Shown: piece by piece, positions 42,959-52,399 of the stretch
Layout: the number at the start of each line of letters is the position of its first letter
Numbering within the stretch: the stretch's first letter is position 1
Origin: Christiangramia portivictoriae DSM 23547
Lineage (GTDB): Bacteria > Bacteroidota > Bacteroidia > Flavobacteriales > Flavobacteriaceae
NCBI RefSeq assembly: GCF_000423045.1
Contig: NZ_AUHF01000001.1
Coordinates: forward strand, 930,001 to 994,000
DNA: 64,000 nt
Reading direction: 5' to 3'
Notes under the pieces: generated by a model
What the model was told of the DNA's origin: nothing
The model's input: the letters and a program-made list of their open reading frames with translations, nothing else
Database searches by the model: none
Made by a program: the position numbers and the translations under genes

Positions 42959-43894
42959 ATGCAGGACGATCAATCTACAAAAGAAAAGGTTACAGAGGTA
43001 ATTGAGGAGGATATCTGGGGGATGATCCAGGATTTCTGGAACGCGGGATTTAGCTACCAGATAGGAGGAGATGATGTTAAGATCACCATTGGAATGATCA
43101 TCATTATCATACTTTCTTTTTTACTTACCAGTGTTGCCTTACGTCTATTGCGTTCTTTCATTACCTCCAAATTGATGGAGGAAGATAAGTTGAAGTTCAT
43201 TAGTGTCTTCAAATTCGTCAAATACTTCGTATATCTAGCGGTGATCCTCATTACATTGAGCTCCACGGGTGTAGACGTAACCATCCTGTTAACTGCTTCT
43301 GCCGCCCTGTTCGTGGGACTTGGTCTCGCATTGCAGGAATTATTTCAGGATGTAATTGGAGGAATTTTTATAATTCTCGATAAATCATTGCTGGTTGGAG
43401 ATATCATTGAAATGGATGGGCGCGTAGCCCGAGTATTTGAGATCAAGCTGCGAACCACCAGGGCGCTTACCAGGGACGATAAAGTAATGATCATTCCCAA
43501 TCATAAATTTATTAGTGATACCGTTTTCAATTATACACAAAACCATAAGACCACGCGCGAATCGGTTAAGGTTGGGGTTGCTTATGGAAGTGATGTTGAA
43601 AAGGTAAGGATGATTCTACTGGAGTGCGCAAAGGAGCAGAAAGGAATTTTAAAGAAGCCTGAACCCTTTGTCCTTTTTGAAGATTTTGGAGATTCGGCCT
43701 TGATGTTTGGGTTACATTTCTATGTTTCCGACAGTTTTGTAGACCCAAAAGTAAAGAGTGAATTGAGATTCAAGATCAACGATAAGTTTAAGCTGAATGA
43801 TATAACCATTCCTTTCCCACAAAGGGATGTACATATGTTCTACCCGCCAGGGAATAAGTTTCCTAATGTTCAAATTCCAGAGCATGAAGCATAA
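42959..43894 (+). CDS. MscS-type mechanosensitive channel
   Basis: A 311-residue protein with three predicted helices. The pore helix region SAALFVGLGLALQELFQDVIGGIFI (about residues 117-141) and the following beta domain (VGDIIEMDGRVARVFEIKLRTT) are those of small MscS channels, which release solutes on osmotic down-shock. It sits inside the ABC operon, suggesting an envelope stress theme. Confidence 0.92.
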   Translation: MQDDQSTKEKVTEVIEEDIWGMIQDFWNAGFSYQIGGDDVKITIGMIIIIILSFLLTSVALRLLRSFITSKLMEEDKLKFISVFKFVKYFVYLAVILITLSSTGVDVTILLTASAALFVGLGLALQELFQDVIGGIFIILDKSLLVGDIIEMDGRVARVFEIKLRTTRALTRDDKVMIIPNHKFISDTVFNYTQNHKTTRESVKVGVAYGSDVEKVRMILLECAKEQKGILKKPEPFVLFEDFGDSALMFGLHFYVSDSFVDPKVKSELRFKINDKFKLNDITIPFPQRDVHMFYPPGNKFPNVQIPEHEA

Positions 43895-44783
43895 TTTATG
43901 GATATTCGTATGGTGTTTGCTGGGTTTTTCATTTCTGAACGCCCAGACAGCCGATCTTGCCAGGATCGAGTACACTTATTTTCCACAGAAAAATTCAGAT
44001 AATTCCTTCCGAAGGTTTAGGGCCCAGGTTGCTTATCCCATTGCCTTAAAGAAAGATGGTGCTTATCTTGTGCCAAGCGTGGAATACAGAAACGTGAATT
44101 TTAAATTCGAAGATCCAACAGGATTCCAAACCAGGGACCTGGACAGGTTCCAGTCTTTTACTGGCTCACTGGGATATACTTTCAAATTTGGAGCTGACTG
44201 GAGGTTTGGTGCTGAGGGTGGTTTGAAAATTGCTTCAAATTTTTCTGAAAATACCATTCTGGCAGATGATCTTATTTACACGGGGTCTGTGTTTTTCGTC
44301 AAAATAAGGGATAAGGAAGAGGTTGAGATCCCGTGGCGACTTATCCTGGGATTACGTTATAGTACAACGACCGGATTTCCATTTCCTTTGCCTATAGTAA
44401 GCTATTACCGTAAATGGGCTGAAAACTGGTCTTATACCGTGGGGATACCAAAGACAAATATGAAATATCATTTCAGCGAAAACAGCGAGTTACAGGCTTT
44501 TATTACACTGGACGGTTTTTTTGCGAATATCCAGAGAAACATAGATACCCAGCCCTTGGTTTTTAATGACAGGCCGAAAGCGGAAAGCATGTCCATGACC
44601 ATATTACTAAGCGGTCTAGGTTATCAATACAGCATTACAGATCACCTGAAGCTTTATATTTATGGTGGTCATACCTTACTCAATGATATAAGGTTGCGTG
44701 ATGCAGATCGTGAGGATCTGTACACAATCAATGAAACAAATACATTTTACGCGAGAAGCGGAATAAAATTTACAATATTCTAA
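43884..44783 (+). CDS. DUF6268-like outer-membrane beta-barrel protein
   Basis: A 299-residue protein from ATG 43884, overlapping the MscS stop by 11 bases. The open frame extends to 43827, but the signal peptide MKHNLWIFVWCLLGFSFLNAQ (21 residues) begins at 43884. The mature part is alternating beta strands with aromatic girdles and ends YARSGIKFTIF, a barrel-closing strand. It resembles the DUF6268 outer-membrane family. Role unknown. Its stop overlaps the next start by one base. Confidence 0.75.
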   Translation: MKHNLWIFVWCLLGFSFLNAQTADLARIEYTYFPQKNSDNSFRRFRAQVAYPIALKKDGAYLVPSVEYRNVNFKFEDPTGFQTRDLDRFQSFTGSLGYTFKFGADWRFGAEGGLKIASNFSENTILADDLIYTGSVFFVKIRDKEEVEIPWRLILGLRYSTTTGFPFPLPIVSYYRKWAENWSYTVGIPKTNMKYHFSENSELQAFITLDGFFANIQRNIDTQPLVFNDRPKAESMSMTILLSGLGYQYSITDHLKLYIYGGHTLLNDIRLRDADREDLYTINETNTFYARSGIKFTIF

Positions 44784-45949
44784 TGGCAAAAATACTACTG
44801 ATAGAAGACGAAGCGAGCATAAGACGGGTCCTAAATAAGATCCTGAGCGAAGAAAGCAAAGATTATCATGTCACCGAAGCTGAAGACGGACTTGCCGGAA
44901 TGGAGCTGGTTAAAAATGAAGATTTTGACCTGATCCTCTGTGACATTAAAATGCCAAAAATGGATGGTGTAGAGGTCCTTGAAGCTACCAAAAAGATCAA
45001 ACCAGAGATCCCGGTAGTCATGATCTCGGGACATGGGGACCTTGATACCGCGGTAAATACCATGAAAGCCGGAGCTTTTGACTATATCTCCAAACCACCA
45101 GATCTTAACCGGTTGCTGAATACAGTTCGAAATGCGCTGGATCGCAAAGAACTGGTAGTGGAAAATACCCGGCTTAAGAAGAAGGTGAGTAAGAATTACG
45201 AAATGATTGGTGATTCAGAAGAGATAAGCCGGATCAAGGGTATGATAGAAAAAGTTGCACATACCGATGCGCGCGTGCTCATCACCGGTCCCAATGGAAC
45301 TGGAAAAGAACTTGTTGCGCACTGGTTGCACCAGAAAAGCGACCGGTCTAAAGGTCCCATGGTGGAAGTGAATTGCGCTGCCATTCCTTCAGAATTAATA
45401 GAAAGTGAACTTTTTGGGCATGTAAAAGGTGCATTTACTTCTGCCAACAAAGATCGGGCTGGTAAATTTGAAGCTGCTAATAAAGGGACTATATTTCTGG
45501 ATGAGATTGGGGATATGAGCATGTCTGCTCAGGCAAAAGTACTCAGAGCTCTTCAGGAAAACAGAATTTCCAGAGTAGGTAGTGACAAGGATATTAAAGT
45601 AGATGTAAGAGTAGTTGCAGCAACCAACAAGGATCTCAAAAAAGAAATTGAAGAAAACAATTTTAGAGAGGATCTTTACCATCGCCTCGCGGTTATCCTC
45701 ATCGAAGTTCCGGCCTTGAAGAATCGGAAAGATGATATTCCACTGTTGGTAGATCATTTCAGTGAAAAGATCGCTTCAGAACAGGGAACGAATAAAAAAG
45801 AATTCACTGCAGAAGCTATTGAAATGCTCAAACAAAGTGAATGGCGCGGGAATGTAAGAGAGCTTAGAAATGTAGTAGAAAGGCTCATCATTCTAGGAGG
45901 TAAGGAAATTACCAGAGAAGATGTAGAGCTTTTCGGGAGCAGGTTCTAA
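44783..45949 (+). CDS. NtrC-like response regulator lacking a DNA-binding domain
   Basis: A 388-residue protein: receiver domain 1-120 with phospho-acceptor Asp54, then a sigma-54 AAA+ domain with Walker A GPNGTGKE (169-176) and Walker B IFLDEIGD (237-244). Two oddities: the GAFTGA loop that touches sigma-54 reads GAFTSA (216-221), and the protein ends soon after RGNVRELRNVVERL, without the C-terminal Fis-type helix-turn-helix. It may act from solution or by partner contact. It is last in the ABC-MscS operon; no sensor kinase is adjacent. Confidence 0.9.
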   Translation: MAKILLIEDEASIRRVLNKILSEESKDYHVTEAEDGLAGMELVKNEDFDLILCDIKMPKMDGVEVLEATKKIKPEIPVVMISGHGDLDTAVNTMKAGAFDYISKPPDLNRLLNTVRNALDRKELVVENTRLKKKVSKNYEMIGDSEEISRIKGMIEKVAHTDARVLITGPNGTGKELVAHWLHQKSDRSKGPMVEVNCAAIPSELIESELFGHVKGAFTSANKDRAGKFEAANKGTIFLDEIGDMSMSAQAKVLRALQENRISRVGSDKDIKVDVRVVAATNKDLKKEIEENNFREDLYHRLAVILIEVPALKNRKDDIPLLVDHFSEKIASEQGTNKKEFTAEAIEMLKQSEWRGNVRELRNVVERLIILGGKEITREDVELFGSRF

Positions 45950-46551
45950 GGCCTTTTGTTTCTAGGCTTCTTAGGATCGTATTTCAAAAAATACATGGTA
46001 TCACCACTTGGATGGTCCCATTCATGAAAAAGATCAAAACCAACCCGTTGGTAAACGATAGCATTCGTTCTCCCGCGGGTTTCCGCATATAGTTCCAAAC
46101 CTGTATCGTGGGCAGTTCTAAAGAAAACATCTTTCATTTCCTTCCCAACCTGCGTGTCTGCCCCACGGTATTCTTTAAGAATACCCCAGAACCAGCAGTA
46201 CAGATATTCACCCTCCTGAGGTCGCTGATTCTTGATATACTTCTGAGTTTTCAGAATGTCCAGCGCATTTTGCACGCCGGTAACATTAGCCACAAGCTTT
46301 AATTGAGACCATAGATCCTTCCAGATATTATTGTCTTTTTTGCTGGTCTTAAACAGGATGGCAATACCCTGGCGATTTTCAGAAACGATAAGCGCATCTT
46401 TCTCAATGGCTTTGTCTACCATGTGTGTAGCCAGGTATCTAAATCTCCTGTCCCGATCACCACCTTTTTTTACTATATCCATAGAAGAAGGGATCTCCTT
46501 AAGAAGTGTAGTGACCTTGTCGATGATATCTTTTCTTTCTAATTTGTCCAA
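45946..46551 (-). CDS. GNAT-like N-acetyltransferase
   Basis: A 201-residue protein. The C-terminal half has the GNAT look: a beta strand YLYCWFWGILKEYRG, then VGKEMKDVFFRTAHDTGLELYAET and a final NAIVYQRVGFDLFHEW, matching the N..Y.R.GF motif of the fold. The N-terminal helical part covers about 70 residues. It overlaps the convergent regulator gene by 4 bases. The substrate is unknown. Confidence 0.75.
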   Translation of the reverse strand: MDKLERKDIIDKVTTLLKEIPSSMDIVKKGGDRDRRFRYLATHMVDKAIEKDALIVSENRQGIAILFKTSKKDNNIWKDLWSQLKLVANVTGVQNALDILKTQKYIKNQRPQEGEYLYCWFWGILKEYRGADTQVGKEMKDVFFRTAHDTGLELYAETRGRTNAIVYQRVGFDLFHEWDHPSGDTMYFLKYDPKKPRNKRP

Positions 46552-46601
46552 GCCTGATTAATTTGTGGCGAAGATAAAAAAATTAACTTTTATAAAGATC
46601 G

Positions 46602-46609
46602 TATCTTTA
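46602..46609 (+). promoter_or_regulatory. Candidate -7 box (TATCTTTA) before ppk2
   Basis: TATCTTTA lies 20 bases before the ATG. The divergent GNAT gene has a TATCTTCG box on the other strand at 46569-46576. Confidence 0.45.
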
Positions 46610-46629
46610 GTGGTTCATATAATAATCTT

Positions 46630-47511
46630 ATGAAGAAAATAGACCATTCCCAGTTTAAAATCACCGAAAAATTCAATTTGAAAGAGAAGCCTACCAGGAT
46701 AGATATGGAAGCTTCAGAAGATAAGATCAAAGATAAACTTAAGGATGTAAGAAAGGAACTTGGCGACTGGCAGGATATCCTTTATGCGCATCATAAATAT
46801 AGTGTGCTGGTTTGTCTGCAGGGAATGGATACGGCGGGAAAGGACAGTCTCATCCGGGAGGTATTCAAGGATTTTAACAGCAGGGGAGTGGTGGTGCACA
46901 GTTTCAAAACCCCTTCAGATAAGGAACTCAAACATGACTACCTGTGGCGACATTATATCGCTTTACCGGAGCGTGGTAAATTTGGTGTTTTCAATAGAAC
47001 CCACTACGAAAATGTGCTGGTAACTCGCGTTCATCCGGAATATATCATGAACGAAAATATACCAGGTATAGAGGGTGTGGAGGACATCGATGAAAAATTC
47101 TGGGAGCAACGTTTTGAGCAGATCCGGAATTTTGAGAATCATATCGCGCAAAATGGTACCATCATTTTCAAATTTTTCCTTCATCTTTCCAAAGACGAAC
47201 AACGGGATCGCTTGCTAAGAAGGCTTAATAAACCCAGCAAAAACTGGAAATTCTCTCCTGGGGATCTTAAGGAAAGAAAACTTTGGGATGCCTACCAGGA
47301 TTGCTACGAGGCGGCGATCAATAATACTTCTACGGAAAATGCTCCCTGGTACATCATTCCGGCTGATGATAAACCTACTGCGAGATATCTTGTAGCAAAG
47401 ATCCTGAAAGATGAACTTCAGAAATATACTGATGTAAAGGAACCGCAACTTGCTCCGGAGATACTAAAAAATCTGGATGACTACAAAGCAGAATTAAATG
47501 CTGAAAAATAG
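46630..47511 (+). CDS. Polyphosphate kinase 2 family protein
   Basis: A 293-residue PPK2 enzyme with a Walker A-like GMDTAGKDS at residues 65-73, the FKTPSDKELKHDYLWRHY lid region and Walker B-like NRTHYENVLVTRVHP. PPK2 enzymes use polyphosphate to phosphorylate NMP or NDP; the subclass cannot be set by eye. It has its own promoter and stands 56 bases before the M28 peptidase. Confidence 0.9.
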   Translation: MKKIDHSQFKITEKFNLKEKPTRIDMEASEDKIKDKLKDVRKELGDWQDILYAHHKYSVLVCLQGMDTAGKDSLIREVFKDFNSRGVVVHSFKTPSDKELKHDYLWRHYIALPERGKFGVFNRTHYENVLVTRVHPEYIMNENIPGIEGVEDIDEKFWEQRFEQIRNFENHIAQNGTIIFKFFLHLSKDEQRDRLLRRLNKPSKNWKFSPGDLKERKLWDAYQDCYEAAINNTSTENAPWYIIPADDKPTARYLVAKILKDELQKYTDVKEPQLAPEILKNLDDYKAELNAEK

Positions 47512-47567
47512 CCGCTTCAGTTTTTGAACTGTACAAATTCAAGTATTTTGCGATCAAATCCCAATTA

Positions 47568-48983
47568 ATGAAAAAATTACTCTGTACCCTGGCACTGTCT
47601 TTCTTTGGAATCCATTCAGCAGTGATTGCGCAATCAACAGACTCCTTAAATATCAGGAAGATCTATGACATGTCACTTCTTAATGGTAAAAGTTACGAGT
47701 GGCTGGATCATCTTTCTAATGAAATAGGTGGTCGATTATCAGGCTCATTCAATGCAGAACAGGCGGTGGAATACACTAAAAAAGAACTGGAATCTTTAGG
47801 CCTGGATAAAGTCTGGTTACAGCCGGTCATGGTGCCAAAATGGACGAGAGGTGAACGTGAATTCGCTTATGTGCAAACCGGTCCTGGAGATACCCGAAAC
47901 CTGAATATTACCGCTCTTGGTGGTTCTATTGCAACGGCTGTAGGTGGTACGAAAGCTGAGGTGATCGAAGTACAGGGATTGGAACAATTAAAAGAATACG
48001 GGGAGGAACAGATCAAAGGTAAGATCGTGTTTTATAACCGGCCAATGCGAGCAGATCATATCCTTACTTTTGAAGCTTATGGTGGTTGTGTGGATCAACG
48101 TTATTCTGGTGCAGAGGAAGCAGCCAAATATGGGGCAGTTGGCGTCATTGTACGTTCAATGAATCTTCGAATGGACGATCTGCCACATACAGGTTCCATG
48201 AGTTATGGAGATCTGGCTGATGATCAAAAGATACCGGCAGCGGCAATTTCCACGAACGATGCAGCATATCTAAGCAGTATGCTAAAGATCCAGAAAGACC
48301 TGCAGGTTTATTTTAAAATGAATTGCAGGAACTTCCCAGATGTGCAATCTTATAATGTAATTGGTGAAATTACTGGTTCTGAATCTCCAAATGAGATCAT
48401 GGTCGTAGGTGGTCACCTGGATTCCTGGGATCTCGGAGATGGTGCTCATGATGACGGCGCTAGAGTGGTGCAATCTATGGAAGTTCTCAGGTTGTTGAAG
48501 GAGACCGGCTATCAGCCTAAAAAAACCTTGCGTGTGGTCCTGTTCATGAATGAGGAAAATGGCCTTCGCGGTGGGAATAAGTATGCTGAGGTTGCAAAGG
48601 AAAAGAATGAAGATCATGTCTTTGCCCTTGAAAGCGATTCCGGAGGATTTACACCGAGAGGTTTTACCTTCAACGCGACTGACTCTCAATTTAATAAAGT
48701 ACTTACCTGGAAACCGCTTTTCAAACCTTATTTAATCCATTATTTTGAAAAGGGTAGTGGTGGAGCTGATATTGGTCCGCTGGAAGGTGGTGACACGGTG
48801 CTTGCTGGATTAAGACCAGATTCCCAGCGCTATTTCGATTATCACCATGCCGCGAACGATACTTTTGATGCGGTAAACAAAAGAGAGCTGGAGCTGGGAG
48901 CAGCCACCATGGCTTCCTTGGTCTATCTTGTAGATAAGTATGGGTTGGATTCCATTTCCAATACAACACAATTGAAGAAGTAG
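47568..48983 (+). CDS. M28 family metallopeptidase, secreted
   Basis: A 471-residue protein with a signal peptide (ending AVIAQ), a PA-type insert and a zinc aminopeptidase domain. The di-zinc ligands are visible: His in VVGGHLDSWDLGDGAHDDGAR with the metal-bridging Asp, and Glu-Glu in FMNEENGLRGG. A later His is in FDYHHAANDTFD. It resembles plasma glutamate carboxypeptidase/carboxypeptidase Q relatives. It probably trims peptides in the periplasm or outside the cell. Confidence 0.9.
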   Translation: MKKLLCTLALSFFGIHSAVIAQSTDSLNIRKIYDMSLLNGKSYEWLDHLSNEIGGRLSGSFNAEQAVEYTKKELESLGLDKVWLQPVMVPKWTRGEREFAYVQTGPGDTRNLNITALGGSIATAVGGTKAEVIEVQGLEQLKEYGEEQIKGKIVFYNRPMRADHILTFEAYGGCVDQRYSGAEEAAKYGAVGVIVRSMNLRMDDLPHTGSMSYGDLADDQKIPAAAISTNDAAYLSSMLKIQKDLQVYFKMNCRNFPDVQSYNVIGEITGSESPNEIMVVGGHLDSWDLGDGAHDDGARVVQSMEVLRLLKETGYQPKKTLRVVLFMNEENGLRGGNKYAEVAKEKNEDHVFALESDSGGFTPRGFTFNATDSQFNKVLTWKPLFKPYLIHYFEKGSGGADIGPLEGGDTVLAGLRPDSQRYFDYHHAANDTFDAVNKRELELGAATMASLVYLVDKYGLDSISNTTQLKK

Positions 48984-49030
48984 AAAGAGAATTATTTCAG
49001 GTCATTTCTTTAAAAGATATTTAAAGGGCC

Positions 49031-49038
49031 TACCTTTG
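49031..49038 (+). promoter_or_regulatory. Candidate -7 box (TACCTTTG) before the MATE operon
   Basis: TACCTTTG lies 19 bases before the TTG start at 49057, giving a very short leader. Confidence 0.5.
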
Positions 49039-49056
49039 CAAACTTAAATTCGAGCT

Positions 49057-50421
49057 TTGCAATTATCAGCTTATACGAAAGAATTCGGTAAAAACCTGAA
49101 CATCGCTTACCCGGTGATGCTTGGGCAGTTGGGGCATGTCATGGTAGGCCTTGTTGATAATTTGATGATAGGAAGATTGGGAGCTGCACCTTTGGCCGCA
49201 GTATCTCTTGGGAACGCCCTGGTTTTTATCGCAATGTCCCTGGGGATAGGTTTTAGCTTCGCGATTACCCCGCTCATTGCTGAAACCGATGGTGCGAATG
49301 ATGTGGAAGGCGGTAGAAGTTATTTTCATCACGGTCTTATTCTCTGTACGATCAACGGCCTGTTTCTTTTCATCGTGCTGCTTATCGCAAAACCTTTGCT
49401 CTATTATCTTGATCAACCGCCAGAAGTAGTAGATCTGGCCATCCCGTATCTAAATATTGTGGCGCTTTCCATGTTGCCATTAATGGCCTTCCAGGCGTTC
49501 AAGCAATTTGCAGACGGACTTTCCCAAACGAGATACGCAATGTATGCGACGCTACTGGCAAATGTGGTGAACGTTATCTTTAACTACTTGCTTATCTATG
49601 GGGTCTGGATCTTTCCACGCCTTGAGCTGGAAGGAGCTGCCTGGGGTACATTGATTTCAAGATTTTTTATGCTCTGGTTCGTATGGGAGATCCTCCGCCG
49701 CAAATCCAAATTTGCCGAGTACTTTAAATGGTCAAAAAAGGAGATGCTGAAATGGAGCATTTTTAAGAGATTATTATCCCTTGGATTTCCTACAGCCTTG
49801 CAAATGCTTTTTGAAGTCGCCATCTTTACCGGGACAATCATTCTTGCGGGTAACCTGGGAACCAATCCTCAGGCTGCAAACCAGATTGCACTGAATTTGG
49901 CAAGTATGACTTTTATGATCGCGGTAGGTTTGGGAGTAACAGCAACTATTAGGGTCGGCAATCAGGTAGGATTGAAAAAGTACAGAGAACTTAGACGCAT
50001 AGGAATATCGATATTCCTTTTAGTATTTCTTATTGAAGCGGTATTTGCACTTTTGTTCGTATTGCTGAAGGATATTTTACCTACTTTTTATATAGATAAT
50101 GCTGAAGTGATCTCACTGGCTTCACAGTTGCTGGTTGTCGCAGCATTATTTCAACTAAGCGACGGTATACAGGTGGTGATCCTTGGTGCATTGAGAGGAC
50201 TGCAGGACGTCAAGATCCCCACTGTTTTCTGTTTTATAGCCTACTGGATCATCGGCTTTCCAGTGAGTTTCTATTACGGCCAGCCAGAAAGGCTTGGTAG
50301 CATGGGAATCTGGCTTGGTTTACTGGCCGGTCTAACGGCTTCCGCAATTATGTTATATTTCCGGTTCAATTATCTTAGCCGAAAATTAATTAGAACTAAA
50401 GAAGCAACATTAAACGCATAA
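49057..50421 (+). CDS. MATE family efflux transporter
   Basis: A 454-residue, twelve-helix Na+- or H+-driven multidrug exporter (NorM-like). It opens with LAYPVMLGQLGHV-type sequence (IAYPVMLGQLGHVMVGLVDN near residue 16) and has the second-half repeat LGFPTALQMLFEVAIF. Translation appears to start at TTG 49057. The next gene begins 3 bases after its stop. Confidence 0.92.
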   Translation: MQLSAYTKEFGKNLNIAYPVMLGQLGHVMVGLVDNLMIGRLGAAPLAAVSLGNALVFIAMSLGIGFSFAITPLIAETDGANDVEGGRSYFHHGLILCTINGLFLFIVLLIAKPLLYYLDQPPEVVDLAIPYLNIVALSMLPLMAFQAFKQFADGLSQTRYAMYATLLANVVNVIFNYLLIYGVWIFPRLELEGAAWGTLISRFFMLWFVWEILRRKSKFAEYFKWSKKEMLKWSIFKRLLSLGFPTALQMLFEVAIFTGTIILAGNLGTNPQAANQIALNLASMTFMIAVGLGVTATIRVGNQVGLKKYRELRRIGISIFLLVFLIEAVFALLFVLLKDILPTFYIDNAEVISLASQLLVVAALFQLSDGIQVVILGALRGLQDVKIPTVFCFIAYWIIGFPVSFYYGQPERLGSMGIWLGLLAGLTASAIMLYFRFNYLSRKLIRTKEATLNA

Positions 50422-50424
50422 ACT

Positions 50425-50655
50425 ATGGAATTACCAAAGTTCATTTTAGGAGACAATACCGATTATCCTGAATCTATATTCGTGATTCATACGGAATTTC
50501 CACGCTTCGTTATCGATCTTAAGGACGACGAGGTAGAGTGGCTGGAAGAGTTTGACAAGGAAGATGAAAAAGAATTGTCTGGTGAAATGGAAGGCATCAT
50601 CAAAGATGCTTCTGAATTTTATGATCGCGAAGTAAGCAGGTACGAAGAGAACTAA
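50425..50655 (+). CDS. Small acidic conserved protein, 76 residues
   Basis: A very acidic cytosolic protein (MELPKFILGDNTDYPESIFV, then DDEVEWLEEFDKEDEKEL). I recall the same small protein in many Bacteroidota, with the FILGDNTDYPE start conserved, but no function is known. It is sandwiched between the MATE gene (3-base gap) and the PAP2 gene (no gap), so it belongs to their transcript. Confidence 0.8.
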   Translation: MELPKFILGDNTDYPESIFVIHTEFPRFVIDLKDDEVEWLEEFDKEDEKELSGEMEGIIKDASEFYDREVSRYEEN

Positions 50656-51222
50656 ATGGAGAAATTAGTAGCCCTGGACAAAGAACTCTTTCTGTATCTC
50701 AATAATCTGGGTGCAGAAGAATGGGACTGGCTCTGGATCGCAATTAGTGATAAATGGATGGCAATTCCATTATACGCGCTGTTGCTCTATTTGATATTTC
50801 GAAAATTCGGCTGGAAAGCCATGCTAATTACCATGGTGGTGGTAACACTGCTCATTACAGCTACAGATCAACTGGCAAATTTGTTCAAGCATGGATTTGA
50901 AAGACCCAGACCTTGCCGGCAGGAAGGGGTGATGGAATATGCACGCTATGTGGCAGAACGATGCGGCAGGTTCGGTTATTTCTCTGCACACGCGGCTAAT
51001 TCAACAGGAGTCGCTGTTTTCCTCGGACTTTTATTCCGAAGAGCGTATCCAAAAATGCTTTTAATACTGGGCATCTGGGCCCTGGTGGTTTCTTACAGCA
51101 GGATTTATCTGGGTGTACATTATCCGGGAGATGTGCTTACCGGTATATTGATAGGAACAGGTTTTGGTTTCCTGTTTCATGTATTAAGAAAATATCTTTT
51201 TCTGAAGTTTCTGAAGGACTAA
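50656..51222 (+). CDS. PAP2 family membrane phosphatase
   Basis: A 188-residue membrane protein with the three PAP2 catalytic motifs: KHGFERPRP (KxxxxxxRP), SAHAANS (in place of SGH) and SRIYLGVHYPGDV (SRxxxxxHxxxD). The likely substrate is a lipid phosphate such as undecaprenyl diphosphate or phosphatidate. It begins immediately after the 76-residue gene. It overlaps the convergent meaB end by 4 bases. Confidence 0.9.
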   Translation: MEKLVALDKELFLYLNNLGAEEWDWLWIAISDKWMAIPLYALLLYLIFRKFGWKAMLITMVVVTLLITATDQLANLFKHGFERPRPCRQEGVMEYARYVAERCGRFGYFSAHAANSTGVAVFLGLLFRRAYPKMLLILGIWALVVSYSRIYLGVHYPGDVLTGILIGTGFGFLFHVLRKYLFLKFLKD

Positions 51223-52295
51223 GATAATTTCAGTAATTCACGCGCCGCGGCGAAGGCTGTGGTTTTATTTTCTTCGATGAGCCTGAGTTGCTTTTCAAGT
51301 GCTGTTTTTACTTTCGCATCACTGTAAAACCTGCTTTTCAGGTGATCGTTTATACTTTGAAATAACCAGAACTTATTTTGTTCCTGCCTGTTGTGTTCAA
51401 AATATCCATTTTCGCTGGTAGTAGCTTTAAACTCTGTGATCATCTCCCATATTTCGGAAATACCCTTCTCGTATAAAGCACTAATCAATTGAACCTGTGG
51501 TTTCCACTCGCTAGCTTTTGGCGGGTATAGCTGAAGGGCTCTTTTAAACTCAAGTTTTGCTTCGCGTGCAGCTTTCTGATTCTCACCATCAGCTTTATTG
51601 ATGACGATGGCATCTGCCATTTCCACGATGCCGCGTTTAATTCCCTGTAATTCATCTCCAGCGCCAGCCAGTTTTAGAAGTAAAAAGAAGTCGGTCATAC
51701 TATGCACTGTAGTTTCACTCTGGCCGACGCCAACGGTCTCAATAAGAATGACATCAAAACCAGCGGCTTCGCATAATAAGATACTTTCCCTGGTTTTACG
51801 GGCAACCCCGCCTAAAGAATCTCCACTTGGCGAAGGCCGTATAAAGGCGTTTTTCTTAGTGACCAGTTTCTCCATTCGGGTTTTATCTCCCAGGATACTG
51901 CCATGGGACACTGAGCTGCTAGGATCTACCGCCAGAACAGCAACCTTTTTACCCTGTTCAATAAGATAGGAACCAAAACTTTCAATAAATGTACTTTTTC
52001 CAACGCCAGGGACCCCGGTTATACCAATACGTATGGATTTTTTAGCATATGGCAATGCTCCCTCCACGATTACTTCTGCCAATTGCTTATGCTTCGGTTG
52101 ATTGCTTTCTACCAGGGTAATACATCTTCCCAAAGCAGTTTTGCTCCCTTCCAGCAGGTCTTTCAGTAGAGATTTTTCCGAAGATTTCTTGCGCCGTGAA
52201 TCTTTTATTCTACGCGCAGATGCCGCACTTACATTTCCAGAAGAATGGTTGCTTTGAGATTCGCTTAACGCAGATTTGTGCTGGTGTTCGTTCAA
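51219..52295 (-). CDS. meaB: Methylmalonyl-CoA mutase-associated GTPase MeaB
   Basis: A 358-residue G protein with P-loop GVPGVGKS at 94-101, AVDPSSSVSHGSILGDKTRM switch region, ETVGVGQSE and NKADG as G4. MeaB guards cobalamin loading and reactivation of methylmalonyl-CoA mutase. Translation seems to start at TTG 52295, as no ATG precedes the P-loop. The N-terminal 40 residues are Ser/Lys-rich and poorly conserved. The partner mutase is not next to it. Confidence 0.93.
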   Translation of the reverse strand: MNEHQHKSALSESQSNHSSGNVSAASARRIKDSRRKKSSEKSLLKDLLEGSKTALGRCITLVESNQPKHKQLAEVIVEGALPYAKKSIRIGITGVPGVGKSTFIESFGSYLIEQGKKVAVLAVDPSSSVSHGSILGDKTRMEKLVTKKNAFIRPSPSGDSLGGVARKTRESILLCEAAGFDVILIETVGVGQSETTVHSMTDFFLLLKLAGAGDELQGIKRGIVEMADAIVINKADGENQKAAREAKLEFKRALQLYPPKASEWKPQVQLISALYEKGISEIWEMITEFKATTSENGYFEHNRQEQNKFWLFQSINDHLKSRFYSDAKVKTALEKQLRLIEENKTTAFAAARELLKLS

Positions 52296-52399
52296 AATGA
52301 AGCGGTAATATTTATGAGAAAATTATGACTAGGTTTTTCAGGCATTTTCAAATGCTTGGTATATTGGAGAAAACTAAATTACTTAAATTATTTTACGCA

